In this document: positions 34,413 to 43,231 of the stretch, piece after piece
Layout of the letters: every line of letters begins with the position of its first letter
Numbering within the stretch: position 1 is the first letter of the stretch
Assembly (NCBI GenBank): GCA_951813395.1
Contig: OX638356.1
Coordinates: 413,340 to 477,339 of the forward strand
DNA length: 64,000 nucleotides
Direction: 5' to 3'
Source: Longimicrobiales bacterium
GTDB taxonomy: Bacteria > Gemmatimonadota > Gemmatimonadetes > Longimicrobiales > Gaopeijiaceae
Translations under genes and position numbers: made by a program
The notes under the pieces: model-generated
What the model was told of the DNA's origin: nothing
The model's input: the letters and a program-made list of their open reading frames with translations, nothing else
Databases searched by the model: none

Positions 34413-36016
34413 CTCCCCCTCCTCCGGCCACGCTGCCTCCCCAGGTCGGCCAGAACCCTGCTCGCCGCCAGCTTCCCCGGCGCGCCCATGATCCCGCCCC
34501 CGGGGTGCGTGCCCGAGCCGCACTGGTAGTAGCCCCGCACGGGCGTGCGGTAGCCCGCGTACCCCGTGGCCGGACGCAGGAAGAAGAGCTGCGACGGCGT
34601 CAGTTCGCCCTGGAAGATGTTGCCCTGGGTGAGGCCCGTGGTGCGCTCGATGTCGAGCGGCGTGACGATCTGGCGGTGCAGGATGATGTCCTTGAGGTTG
34701 GGGATGTAGCGCGCCAGGGTGTCGACTACGGTGTCGCCGAAGGCCTCGCGCTTCTCGTCCCACGTGCCCTCGCGCAGCTGGTAGGGAGCGTACTGCACGA
34801 AGCACGACATGACGTGCTTGCCGGGCGGCGCCATCCCGGGGTCGATCGCCGACGGGATGACGATGTCGATGTAGGGTTCCCGGGAGTAGTCGCCGTACCT
34901 GGCGTCGTCGTAGGCGCGTTCGAGGTAGTCGATGGACGGGCTGATCGAGACGGCGCCGCGCAGGTGGGGTCCGTGGCCGGGCATGCAGGTGAAGTCGGGG
35001 GCCGCGTCGAGCGCCAGGTTGACCTTGGCCGACGAGCCGCGGAAGCGGTAGCCGCGCACGGCGCTGACGAGGTCGCCGGGGAGTTCGTCGGCGTCGACCA
35101 GGTCGAGAAAGGTGCGGTGTGGGTCGAGGCTGGAGGAGACCACGCTGGCGTGCAGTTCGTCGCCGTTGGCGAGCGCCACGCCGGTTGCCCGTCCGTTGCT
35201 GACCAGCACGCGGGCGACGGGAGCGTCCGTGCGGATCTCGGCCCCCGCCTCGCGCGCGGCGGAGGCGATGGCGTTCGCCACGGCCCCGGTGCCGCCCCTG
35301 GCGAAGCCCCACGCCCGGAAGTGGCCGTCGATTTCGCCCATGTAGTGGTGCAGCAGGACGTACGCGGTGCCCGGCGAGCGCGGGCCCAGGAAGGTGCCGA
35401 TGATCCCGCTCGCCGAGAGCGTGGCCTTGAGCACGTCCGTCTCGAACCACTCGTCGACGAAGTCGGCGGCGCTCATCGTCATGAGCTTGACGAGCAGGTG
35501 AAGCTGGTCGGGTTCGAGGTCGAGGAAATGTCTGGCGAGGCCGAGCAGGCCGCGGATGTCGCCTGGGCGCAGCCGTGCGGGGTCGGGGGGAGCGATCCCG
35601 AGCAGGTGTTTCACGGCGCGCGCCATGTAGAACAGCGACCGACCGTACTCGTCGTAGGCCTCGGCGTCGCGGATCGAGAAGCGCGCGATCTCGCGCCATG
35701 TGCGGTGGTGGTCGGCGTCGCGGTAGAGGCGACCGCCGTCGGGCAGCGGCGTGAGGGTGCTATCGAGCGGCAGGATGGCGAGCCCGTGGCGGGGAAGGTC
35801 GAGCTCGCGGATGATCTCGGGGCGCATCAGGCTGACCACGTACGAGAACACGCTGTACTTGAAGCCCGGGAAGATCTCCTCGGTGACGGTGGCGCCGCCG
35901 ACCAGCGGGCGCGCCTCCAGGACGCAAACGTCGAGGCCCGCGCGCGCCAGGTAGGCGGCGTGGACGAGGCCGTTGTGCCCGCCCCCGATCACGATCGCGT
36001 CGTACTTGCGGGCCAT
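34409..36016 (-). CDS. Phytoene-desaturase-like FAD oxidoreductase (first of pair)
   Basis: 535 aa from ATG 36016, 5 bp after the GcvT gene. GGGHNGLVHAAYLARAG near residues 11-27, EARPLVGGATVTEEIFPG and C-terminal QCGSGTHPGGGIMGAPG. DEWFETDVLKATLSASGI corresponds to the equivalent segment of the neighbour, showing that the two arose by duplication. Redox chemistry by flavin is certain from the fold, the substrate is not. Genomic linkage with two GcvT-like proteins argues for demethylation or dehydrogenation of a C1-donating compound. Confidence 0.9.
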   Translation of the reverse strand: MARKYDAIVIGGGHNGLVHAAYLARAGLDVCVLEARPLVGGATVTEEIFPGFKYSVFSYVVSLMRPEIIRELDLPRHGLAILPLDSTLTPLPDGGRLYRDADHHRTWREIARFSIRDAEAYDEYGRSLFYMARAVKHLLGIAPPDPARLRPGDIRGLLGLARHFLDLEPDQLHLLVKLMTMSAADFVDEWFETDVLKATLSASGIIGTFLGPRSPGTAYVLLHHYMGEIDGHFRAWGFARGGTGAVANAIASAAREAGAEIRTDAPVARVLVSNGRATGVALANGDELHASVVSSSLDPHRTFLDLVDADELPGDLVSAVRGYRFRGSSAKVNLALDAAPDFTCMPGHGPHLRGAVSISPSIDYLERAYDDARYGDYSREPYIDIVIPSAIDPGMAPPGKHVMSCFVQYAPYQLREGTWDEKREAFGDTVVDTLARYIPNLKDIILHRQIVTPLDIERTTGLTQGNIFQGELTPSQLFFLRPATGYAGYRTPVRGYYQCGSGTHPGGGIMGAPGKLAASRVLADLGRQRGRRRGR

Positions 36017-36021
36017 CGTGC

Positions 36022-37230
36022 TCAGGTCCGCTTGCGCGCGGGGTCGAAGAAGGGCGTCTCGACCACCCGCGCCGGGACCTTGTGGCGCACGAACTCGACG
36101 GTCAGCTCGATCTCGATGCGGCTGCCGGGACTTGCGAATTCGCGGCGGATGGTGGCCAGCGCGATGTACTTCTTGAGGATGGGCGAGAAGGTGGCGCTGG
36201 TCACGTAGCCGATCTGCCTGCCGGCGGCCCGGCCCCCGCGCTCGTAGATCGGCACGGCGTCGCGTGATGCCCGTCCGGCCACGAGCGGCGGCAGCCCGAC
36301 GGCGGCGAAGCGCTTCTCGATGCCCGGCCAGTCGGCCTCGAGGCCGGCCAGGGCCCAGTCGGAGGGCTTCGCGGCCTCGCGCTCGAGCGCTCGTCTGCCC
36401 ACGAAGTCTCGTCCCGGCCGCGGCTGCACCGTCCACCCGAGCCCGGCCTCGTACGGCGACGACTTGCGCGACTCGATCAGCGCGGCCCAGCTCGACACGT
36501 AGTCGACCTCCTTGAGCAGCAGGCCTGCTTCGATGCGGGCCACGTCGAGTGCGTCCAGGCCGGCGGGCGCGAGACCGTAGCCGCGGCCGGTCTCGATGAG
36601 CGCGTCCCACACGTCGAGCCCGTGGTTGGTGGGCACCCAGATCTCGTAGCCCAGGTCACCCGTGTAGCCCGTGCGGGTGATCGTGACCGGCGCGGGGCCG
36701 ATGCTGCCTTGCACGAGCGCGAAATACGGGAGCGATCGGGTGTCCGCGCCGGTCACGAGCCGGGCGAGGATGTCGCGCGACGTGGGGCCCTGAAGCGCGA
36801 GTGCCGCGAGGTCCAGGGTGACGTCGCGCACGGTGGCGTCCATCCCGAGCGCGCAGTCCTGGAACCAGCGCAGGCACGGGTCGGCGGCCGTGATGCGGAA
36901 GGTGTCGGCGCCCAGTCGCTGCACGGTGCCGTCGTCGATCAGCTTGCCGGCCTCGTCGCACCAGGGCGTGTAGAGCACTCGTCCCTCCGCGCAACGGAAA
37001 ACGTTGCGCGTGACCACGCGGTCCACGAGCGCCGCCGCGTCCGGACCCGTGACCTCGTACTTGCGCAGCGGCGAGACGTCGAAGAGCGCCGATCCGTTGC
37101 GCACGGCGTAGTACTCGTACTCGTGGCCCGGCTCGTAGCTGAGCGCGGCGGCGCAACCGGACCAGTTGCGCCAGCGGCTGCTGCGGCAGAGGGCGGCGGT
37201 GCGGGGGTGGAAGGGGGTTTCGAGGAGCAT
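36022..37230 (-). CDS. GcvT-family aminomethyltransferase-like protein
   Basis: 402 aa. N-terminus TPFHPRTAALCRSSRWRNWS, EYEYYAVRNGSALFDVSPL, then VTGPDAAALVDRVVTRNV, all characteristic of GcvT or dimethylglycine-oxidase C-terminal folate domains. RTGYTGDLGYEIWVP and ARIEAGLLLKEVDYVSSW follow, and the C-terminal barrel includes GYVTSATFSPILKKYIALA. Binds tetrahydrofolate and accepts a C1 unit by inference. Positioned between a class V aminotransferase (18 bp upstream) and an FAD enzyme (5 bp downstream). Confidence 0.9.
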   Translation of the reverse strand: MLLETPFHPRTAALCRSSRWRNWSGCAAALSYEPGHEYEYYAVRNGSALFDVSPLRKYEVTGPDAAALVDRVVTRNVFRCAEGRVLYTPWCDEAGKLIDDGTVQRLGADTFRITAADPCLRWFQDCALGMDATVRDVTLDLAALALQGPTSRDILARLVTGADTRSLPYFALVQGSIGPAPVTITRTGYTGDLGYEIWVPTNHGLDVWDALIETGRGYGLAPAGLDALDVARIEAGLLLKEVDYVSSWAALIESRKSSPYEAGLGWTVQPRPGRDFVGRRALEREAAKPSDWALAGLEADWPGIEKRFAAVGLPPLVAGRASRDAVPIYERGGRAAGRQIGYVTSATFSPILKKYIALATIRREFASPGSRIEIELTVEFVRHKVPARVVETPFFDPARKRT

Positions 37231-37248
37231 GCAGGTGCGCCGACGGTG

Positions 37249-38520
37249 CTACACCAACCCCGCCAGCACCCCGAGCAACCGGTCCACGTCGCTCCGGTTG
37301 TTGAACATCCCGACCGCCGCACGGAGCAGGCTTCCCTCCTCCTGGAAGGTCGCGGCCACGCCCTCGTCCTGGAGCGCGGGGCCCAGCCGCTCCGGATCGA
37401 GGCCGTGATAAAAGCTGACGATTGCGGACGGATTGCGCGGCGGGGTGAACATCTCCATTCCCAGCGCCGCGACGCCCTCGCGCAGTTCACCGGCCAACGC
37501 CTGCGTGTGCGCGGCGATCCGGTCCATGCCCACGCCTTCCAGAAAACCGAGGGCGGCGTCCATGGCGGCGACCGGCCCGTACGCGGGATTGGCATACTCC
37601 AGCTTCTCGGCGCTCGTCTTCAGGCGAAAGCGGTGTCCGGGAAGCGTTTCGGCTACCTGCCGGTGCCCGTAGCGGTCGGCGGTCATCCACTCCAGGTGTT
37701 CGCGGCGGACATAGAAGGGCGCGCACCCGAAGTCCCCGTGCAGCCACTTGTATCCGTTCCCGCAGGCGAAGTCGACCTTTTCCTCGTGCAGGTTGGTGGG
37801 GAAGGTGCCCCACGCCTGGATCGCATCGGCGTAGAGGTAGGCGTCGTGGGCGTGCGCGAGATCGGCCAGCGCCGGCAAGTCGTAGCGGAAGCCGTTGCGG
37901 TTCGACACCCAGGCCACGCTGATCAGCCGCGTCCGCCGGTCGGTGTGCGCGGCGAAGTCGTCCACCGTCACGACCCCCTCGCGCGAGGGAATGATCCGCA
38001 ACTCGATCCCGTGTCTGCGTTCGAGTTTCCGGTACAGTACGAAGGTGGTCACGAAGTGCAGTTCGTCCACCACCACGTTGTCGCCCGCCCGCCAGTCCAT
38101 CGCGCTGACGATGATGTTCTCCGCGCCGCTCGTGGCGTAAAGGAAGGCGAGCTCGTCCTCGTCGGCGCCGAAGAGCCGGCCGAACCGCGACCGGGCGCTC
38201 GCGATGGCTTCGCGGCCGACGGCCGTGTTGCGCCGGTGCATCTTCTCGTCGGCGTATGCGTGGAGCGCGTCACGCACCGCGACCGGGAGCGGCCCCACCG
38301 AGGCCGTGTTGAGGTACGCGAGTTCCTCCGTGACGGGGAAGCTGGCCCGCACGCCAAGCGGGTCGTCGGCGGAACCGGAGGCATCGAGTGGCCGGCCCTG
38401 GCCGCTGTCGGACTCCTCGGGCGACCGTGCATCCGCGACACCTGTGCGGACTCCGGGAATGGCCGCCAAGCCGGCCACGGCCGTGCTGGACAGGAATCGT
38501 CGGCGGTTCAACGGCTTCAT
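37249..38520 (-). CDS. Tat-exported class V aminotransferase-fold PLP enzyme
   Basis: 423 aa. The Tat leader (NRRRFLSSTAVAG) is unexpected for a PLP enzyme. The core runs from FPVTEELAYLNTASVGPLP through SGAENIIVSAMDWRAGD, DAYLYADAIQAWGTFPTN and the PLP-lysine segment CGNGYKWLHGDFG. This is the isopenicillin N epimerase/cysteine-desulfurase-like branch. First gene of the GcvT/FAD operon. It might cleave a C-N or C-S bond of the substrate before or after demethylation. Whether it is really exported is open: the Arg motif and hydrophobic segment are convincing, but its partners have no leader. Confidence 0.88.
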   Translation of the reverse strand: MKPLNRRRFLSSTAVAGLAAIPGVRTGVADARSPEESDSGQGRPLDASGSADDPLGVRASFPVTEELAYLNTASVGPLPVAVRDALHAYADEKMHRRNTAVGREAIASARSRFGRLFGADEDELAFLYATSGAENIIVSAMDWRAGDNVVVDELHFVTTFVLYRKLERRHGIELRIIPSREGVVTVDDFAAHTDRRTRLISVAWVSNRNGFRYDLPALADLAHAHDAYLYADAIQAWGTFPTNLHEEKVDFACGNGYKWLHGDFGCAPFYVRREHLEWMTADRYGHRQVAETLPGHRFRLKTSAEKLEYANPAYGPVAAMDAALGFLEGVGMDRIAAHTQALAGELREGVAALGMEMFTPPRNPSAIVSFYHGLDPERLGPALQDEGVAATFQEEGSLLRAAVGMFNNRSDVDRLLGVLAGLV

Positions 38521-38956
38521 GGGTCCCTCCGTCAGTGTGCGGCCAACGCTGGATGCGGTGACCGGGTGATCCTCCGGCGCCTCGGCACTCTCGGCGGCTC
38601 GCGAGCCCTCTGCGACACGACACTAGCGCGGCGATTCGCGCGGGGCCAGACTGGCCTTGTCCTGGGTGGCGCTGGGCCTCCAGATCGAACACGTCCAGCC
38701 TGGCGTCCCTGAGCTCATCTGGCCTTACCTCTCTCGTTGCCTCCCAACCTTCGGCGGTGTGCACGAACTCATTCTCTTCCCAATCGGGATCGGGGACTTC
38801 GGTCAGAATCCAACGACTCGACACGGAGAATCTGTCGCCGCAGGAGTGCGTCGAGATCGTCGTACAGCGCCTGGCCTGAGCGACCTGCCCCGGGTTACAA
38901 TGGCGACCCGAACCAACGCGGGCCGGGCTTCATCCCATGGCGACGAGGCAGACGCG
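38521..38956. other. 436-bp gap with decayed sequence
   Basis: Lies between the divergent aminotransferase and Tat dehydrogenase-subunit genes. It contains an IS630-end-like sequence (38608-38626). On the minus strand there are two protein-like pieces in different frames: ALYDDLDALLRRQILRVES (about 38800-38870) and RWILTEVPDPDWEENEFVHT (about 38755-38815). No intact gene or clear promoter was recognised. Confidence 0.4.
38608..38626 (-). repeat. IS630-end-like solo sequence
   Basis: On the minus strand this reads CTAGTGTCGTGTCGCAGAG, differing at only two of 19 positions from the TA-flanked left end of the IS at 27695 (CTAGTGTTGTGTCCCAGAG). No transposase or partner end is seen nearby, so it would be a relic end if not chance. 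Confidence 0.35.
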
Positions 38957-39589
38957 ATGCCGGAGACACGCAGGTCGTTCCTCAAGCAGTCCGTGGCAAC
39001 GGTCGCCGCGGCCTCCGTTGCGGGCTGTGGGCCCGACGGAGACGGCACCAGGGGCGCGGACGACGCGGGCGCCGCGCAGACGGTGGGGTCCCGCGCCGAA
39101 CCGATACCGCTGCCCGCTCGTACCCTCCGCGACGTCGCCGAAGCCGTCCTTCCCGCAGAGCTGGGCGGCGAAGGCCGCGAACGCGCCGTGAACGCCTTTG
39201 AACGGTGGTCGGACGAGCTGGAACCGGTCGCCGAACTGGCCCACCCGTACCTCGTGCCCGAGACGCGGTATTCGGGCCCGGATCCCAGACCGGGGTGGGC
39301 GGCGCAGCTTCGGGGCCTCGAGAAGGAGTGCCGTGCCCGCCACGGAACGCCGCTGGCCGGCATGGAAGTGGCCGACCGCCGGAAACTGCTGGCGCGCGGC
39401 GTCGGGCAGACCGGACCGGGCCTCGGATCGCCCACCAACGCAAACCACGTCGCCGTCGCGCTGGTCGCGCACTTCTTCGCGTCACCCGTCGCCACCGACA
39501 TGTGCTACCGCCGCACCATCGCGAGGCAGCAGTGCCGCGGACTCGACGGGGCCGCCACGGAACCCGCCGCGCTCGGAGCCGCCCAGTGA
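38957..39589 (+). CDS. Tat-signal subunit 3 of a gluconate-dehydrogenase-type enzyme
   Basis: 210 aa from ATG 38957. The frame extends upstream to an ATG at 38900, but the Tat motif TRRSFLKQ then sits at the proper distance only from 38957. A lipobox-like VAGC ends the hydrophobic segment. Features of the gluconate 2-dehydrogenase subunit 3 family include LRDVAEAVLPAELGG and HFFASPVATDMCYR. It carries the Tat signal for the GMC flavoprotein encoded next, which starts within its stop codon (GTGA overlap). A cytochrome subunit is not present here. Confidence 0.85.
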   Translation: MPETRRSFLKQSVATVAAASVAGCGPDGDGTRGADDAGAAQTVGSRAEPIPLPARTLRDVAEAVLPAELGGEGRERAVNAFERWSDELEPVAELAHPYLVPETRYSGPDPRPGWAAQLRGLEKECRARHGTPLAGMEVADRRKLLARGVGQTGPGLGSPTNANHVAVALVAHFFASPVATDMCYRRTIARQQCRGLDGAATEPAALGAAQ

Positions 39590-41178
39590 GCCGCGTCATC
39601 GAGAGCGACGTCTGCATCGTCGGGGCGGGGATCACCGCGGCGATGGTCGCTGAACGCCTCGCCGAGCGCACCAGCGCGTCCATCACGATTGTCGAAGCCG
39701 GCCAGCGCACCGCCTCCCTCGCCGAACGGACCCGGACCCGGGCCCGCATGCTGGCCTACGGCGAGAACCCCTACCCGAACGACCACATCCCCGACCAGAC
39801 GGGCACGGGCGAGATGTACCGCCATATGGTCGTCGGCGGGTCGGCCATGCACTGGGGCGGGGCGATCCCGCGCTACTCCCCGGAAGACTTCCGCCTCCGG
39901 TCCCTCTACGGCGTCGGCTTCGACTGGCCGATCTCGTTCGACGACCTGGAGCCGTACTACCAGGAAGCCGAGGAGCGCATCGGCGCGGCGGGCGAACAGG
40001 GCCCTCCGGACTGCGACCCGCGCTCGAAGCCCTACCCGATGCCCCCGCTCCCGCTGTCGTACAACCTGGCACGCATGCGGGAGTGGACGGACAGCGCCGA
40101 AATCCCCTTCTGGACCCAGCCCTGGGCGCGCAACACCGAGCCCTACCGCGGGCGCAACGTCTGCCAGCGCTGCGACACCTGCGCGGTGTGCCCGACCGGA
40201 GCCAAGTACACGCCCGACTTCGCCCTCGACCGCCTGCTGGCGGAGAACCGCATCGATCTCGTCACCCGCACGCTTGTGCGCCGCCTCACCCTCGAGCCCG
40301 GCACCGACCGGATCGCCGCCGCCGAAGCCGTGAACCGCGACGCGCCCGCCGAACCCGTCGAACTCCGCGCGGGCACCTTCGTGATTGCCGGCGGCCACGC
40401 ATGGAGCTCACACCTGCTCCTGCTGTCGGCCAACAGCCGGTTCCCCGACGGCCTCGCCAACCGCACCGGAAACGTGGGCCGCTACATGACCGGCCACTGG
40501 TACGTCAGCGGCTACATCGAGCTGCCGATGCGCCTCTACCCGGGCGTCTTCGTCAACAACAGCCTGCTTTCGCACCGCTTCGCGAGCCCCGGCCCGCTCG
40601 AACGCTACGTGCGCCACGACCTGCGCCTGTGGGAGTCGGATGTGGGACGAGCACCGCGGCTGCAGAACGGCGACGGCCGCCTCCTGTGGGGAGACGAGAT
40701 CATGGCAGACTGGCGTGAGCGCACCGCTTCCGGCGCGACCGCCCGCATCCGCGCGTATTACGACGTGCTGCCCGACCGCGACAGCCGCCTGACCCTCGAC
40801 AACGAGAACACGAACGCGCTCGGCGACCCCATGCCGCGCATCGACTATCGCCCCGCCCGGGCCTCGCTCGACCTCGAGGCCCACACGCACGACACGATCC
40901 GGGGCCGCTTCGAGCACCTCGCGCGCACCGCCGGCGGCTCGGTCACGAGCACCCGGTCATCCCGCCTCTACGAGCACCCGGGTGGCGGCTGCCGCATAGG
41001 CGACGATCCAGAAACGAGCGTGGTGGACCGCTGGGGCCGCACCCACGACCACGAGAACCTCTTCGTGGTGGGCGCCCCGACCATCGTGTCGAGCGGCTGC
41101 GCCAACGGCACGCTCACGTTCTGCGCGCTGTCGCTCATGTCGGCCGAGGAAATCGGGAAGGGATTGTCGCAGACCTAG
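39586..41178 (+). CDS. GMC-type FAD oxidoreductase
   Basis: 530 aa from GTG 39586, coupled to subunit 3. N-terminal CIVGAGITAAMVAERLAERT binds FAD, GGSAMHWGGAIPRYSPEDF is the second flavin contact, and EHPGGGCRIGDDPETSVVD and FVVGAPTIVSSGCANGTLTF are the C-terminal GMC signatures. A cysteine cluster (VCQRCDTCAVCPTGAKYTP) near residue 190 is as in gluconate/sugar dehydrogenases and may bind an iron-sulfur centre. It oxidises sugars or alcohols in the periplasm after co-export with the Tat subunit. Substrate not determinable. Confidence 0.9.
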   Translation: MSRVIESDVCIVGAGITAAMVAERLAERTSASITIVEAGQRTASLAERTRTRARMLAYGENPYPNDHIPDQTGTGEMYRHMVVGGSAMHWGGAIPRYSPEDFRLRSLYGVGFDWPISFDDLEPYYQEAEERIGAAGEQGPPDCDPRSKPYPMPPLPLSYNLARMREWTDSAEIPFWTQPWARNTEPYRGRNVCQRCDTCAVCPTGAKYTPDFALDRLLAENRIDLVTRTLVRRLTLEPGTDRIAAAEAVNRDAPAEPVELRAGTFVIAGGHAWSSHLLLLSANSRFPDGLANRTGNVGRYMTGHWYVSGYIELPMRLYPGVFVNNSLLSHRFASPGPLERYVRHDLRLWESDVGRAPRLQNGDGRLLWGDEIMADWRERTASGATARIRAYYDVLPDRDSRLTLDNENTNALGDPMPRIDYRPARASLDLEAHTHDTIRGRFEHLARTAGGSVTSTRSSRLYEHPGGGCRIGDDPETSVVDRWGRTHDHENLFVVGAPTIVSSGCANGTLTFCALSLMSAEEIGKGLSQT

Positions 41179-41202
41179 CTTGCCAGACCTGGTCCACCGG
41201 AC

Positions 41203-42324
41203 TTAGTCCGCTATATCCAGCGGCAGCACCGTCCCGGGGTGAAACGCCGCCCACGCGCCCCAGAACGCCACGTAGGCTTCGGCAATCGGCCGGAGCCGCC
41301 GGCCGGTTCCGGCCAGGGGGCCCGCAACGGGCGTGCCGTCGACGGCCCAGACCGTGCCGGTGAGGCTGTCGCGCGCGCCCCCCGCCACCGCCTCGAAGGT
41401 CGCCGCGCGTCCCTCGACCTCCATCCGGTAGGCCATCGCCGAGCGCCTGGGGCCGTCCCACAGGACCATTGCCGGGGCTCCCCCATGAGTGATTTCGAAG
41501 ACCGCGTGATCGCCCGACCGCGCCATCGCAGCGAACGAGAACGCGATCGGCGCGTCTCCCGCCGCCTCCGCGGGCAACCCGAGCACCCGCTCCTTCGGCG
41601 GCAGCCGGTCGTCGGTGAGCACGATCGGATAGCCCTCGAAATCGGCGTTGTGGGGGTCGTCGTAGTCGTCGCCGTAGGGGTTCCGGACATACAGCCGCCA
41701 GTCGGAGAGGCCGCTGCTGAGTCCCACCATCCTCGAATCCGGGTGCAGCTCCTTCCACCCGGCCATGGTCATCTCGACCACCGGCAGCCTGGACAGTCTT
41801 GCTCCGGTGCGGGGTCCGCAGCGCGCTTCGCCCAGCATCTGCGGCCAGAAGGACTCGTTGGGCTCGTTCCTGTCGTACATCACGAGGTTGGCCTGATACA
41901 GCAGACCGGACACCCCGAGTTCGGCGCCCCCGGTCCCGGTCCGCGTGAAGGCGAGGGCGGTGCCGGTCAAGGGGCAGTAGGTGACCGACAGACGGTCCAG
42001 GCCGGAGGAGAAGTTCACGATCTCGTGGCGCCACATGATGTTGTGCGGAATCACGATCCGCTCCGTGCCCACGCGGACGGCGATCACCCGATCGGTGTCG
42101 CGCACGTAGGCGTTTTCCGGCACCACCGGCGAGATCGGGACGAGCAGCGGATCGGAGAGCGCGGGGATCCCGTCACGCCCCACGCCGCCGTCGGCCAGGT
42201 ACGCGGGATCGAGGTCGCACACGAGTTCTTCGTCCGCGGCCGGGCCCACGCCGATGCCGTCTCCGGACGCGCAGCCGTGCGCGGCCAGGGCAACGAAAAT
42301 CAAATGCGTCGGAGAGGGTCTCAT
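41203..42324 (-). CDS. Secreted DUF3179 protein (copy 2)
   Basis: 373 aa from ATG 42324. The leader ends in a lipobox-like AAHGC. Core segments GVGRDGIPALSDPLLVPIS, IPHNIMWRHEIVNF and TYCPLTGTALAF correspond to copy 1 at 5015-6364, but the second Cys of the C-x-x-C is Thr, so this copy cannot use a vicinal pair. GVSGLLYQANLVMYDRNE follows. Converges on the GMC gene with a 24-bp gap. Function unknown. Confidence 0.85.
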   Translation of the reverse strand: MRPSPTHLIFVALAAHGCASGDGIGVGPAADEELVCDLDPAYLADGGVGRDGIPALSDPLLVPISPVVPENAYVRDTDRVIAVRVGTERIVIPHNIMWRHEIVNFSSGLDRLSVTYCPLTGTALAFTRTGTGGAELGVSGLLYQANLVMYDRNEPNESFWPQMLGEARCGPRTGARLSRLPVVEMTMAGWKELHPDSRMVGLSSGLSDWRLYVRNPYGDDYDDPHNADFEGYPIVLTDDRLPPKERVLGLPAEAAGDAPIAFSFAAMARSGDHAVFEITHGGAPAMVLWDGPRRSAMAYRMEVEGRAATFEAVAGGARDSLTGTVWAVDGTPVAGPLAGTGRRLRPIAEAYVAFWGAWAAFHPGTVLPLDIAD

Positions 42325-42396
42325 TGTCAGACGGGGCCGGCGTAACGAGGATTGAAACGTAAGGTTTCTCCCCCGCAATGACGACTGCATGCCGCG

Positions 42397-43221
42397 ATGA
42401 CGACCGCCGCTTCCCGCACCGGAATCCTGCTCTGCGTGCTCTTGCTGACGGTCGTCGACACCTTGGCGGGCCAGTGGGGCGGGCGCAGGCGGCGGGCTCC
42501 CATCCGCAAGCCGGTGGAGGCGGCCGAGCACGGCGAGTTCACCTTCTGCCGCCTTCAGTACCGGCCCGTGCGGAGGGAGTGGCTGGGGACCGGCTGGAAC
42601 ACGGACTACCCCGACGGCGACCGGAATCTGCCGCTCCGTCTCTCGCAGCTGACCACGGCGGATATCGCCCGCAACGAGCGAGGCGACCCGTTTCACGCGG
42701 TGGTCAGCGCCACCGAGCCCGACCTGTACGACTGTCCGTTCCTCTTCGCCTCCGATGTCGGCACCATCGGCTTCTCCGAGATCGAGGCCGTCCGGCTGCG
42801 CAACTATCTGCTGAAGGGCGGCTTCCTGTGGGCGGACGACTTCTGGGGCGACTACGCATGGCGGAACTGGACGCTGGAGATGAACCGCATTTTGCCCGAG
42901 TACTCCATTGTCCCGCTGCCGCGCGACCACATCCTGTTCCACACGCTCTACTCGGTCGACAGCGTGCCGCAGATCCCGTCGATCCAGTACTGGCGGCGGA
43001 GCGGGCGACTGGGAACCTCGGAGCGGGGCGCCGAGAGCGCGACGCCCACCCTGCACGGGATCATGGACGAGACCGGACGGCTCCTGGTCATCATGACCCA
43101 CAACACGGACATCGCCGACGGGTGGGAGCGCGAAGGGGAGGATGACGAGTTCTTCTACCTCTTCTCGCCGGACGCGTACGCAGTCGGGATCAACGTGATC
43201 CTCTACGTGCTCACCCACTGA
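42397..43221 (+). CDS. DUF4159 family exported protein
   Basis: 274 aa from ATG 42397. A hydrophobic leader (GILLCVLLLTVVDTLAG) precedes the domain. DUF4159 features are FTFCRLQYRPVRREW at the start, LRNYLLKGGFLWADDFWGD, PLPRDHILFHTLYSVDSVP and the C-terminal SPDAYAVGINVILYVLTH. The GGFLWADDFWG segment recalls ThuA/class I glutamine-amidotransferase-like folds. First of a compact run with DUF1326 and DUF2182 genes (10-bp gap). Confidence 0.88.
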   Translation: MTTAASRTGILLCVLLLTVVDTLAGQWGGRRRRAPIRKPVEAAEHGEFTFCRLQYRPVRREWLGTGWNTDYPDGDRNLPLRLSQLTTADIARNERGDPFHAVVSATEPDLYDCPFLFASDVGTIGFSEIEAVRLRNYLLKGGFLWADDFWGDYAWRNWTLEMNRILPEYSIVPLPRDHILFHTLYSVDSVPQIPSIQYWRRSGRLGTSERGAESATPTLHGIMDETGRLLVIMTHNTDIADGWEREGEDDEFFYLFSPDAYAVGINVILYVLTH

Positions 43222-43231
43222 CGGGACGACG

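Noticed and set aside
32808-36016. Carotenoid biosynthesis genes
   Set aside because: Although CrtI-like, they sit between folate-dependent proteins and no phytoene synthase or cyclase is present.
34409-36610. 733-codon frame suggesting a GcvT-FAD fusion
   Set aside because: The first 197 codons are a shifted reading of the GcvT gene. The FAD protein has its own ATG and glycine loop at 36016.
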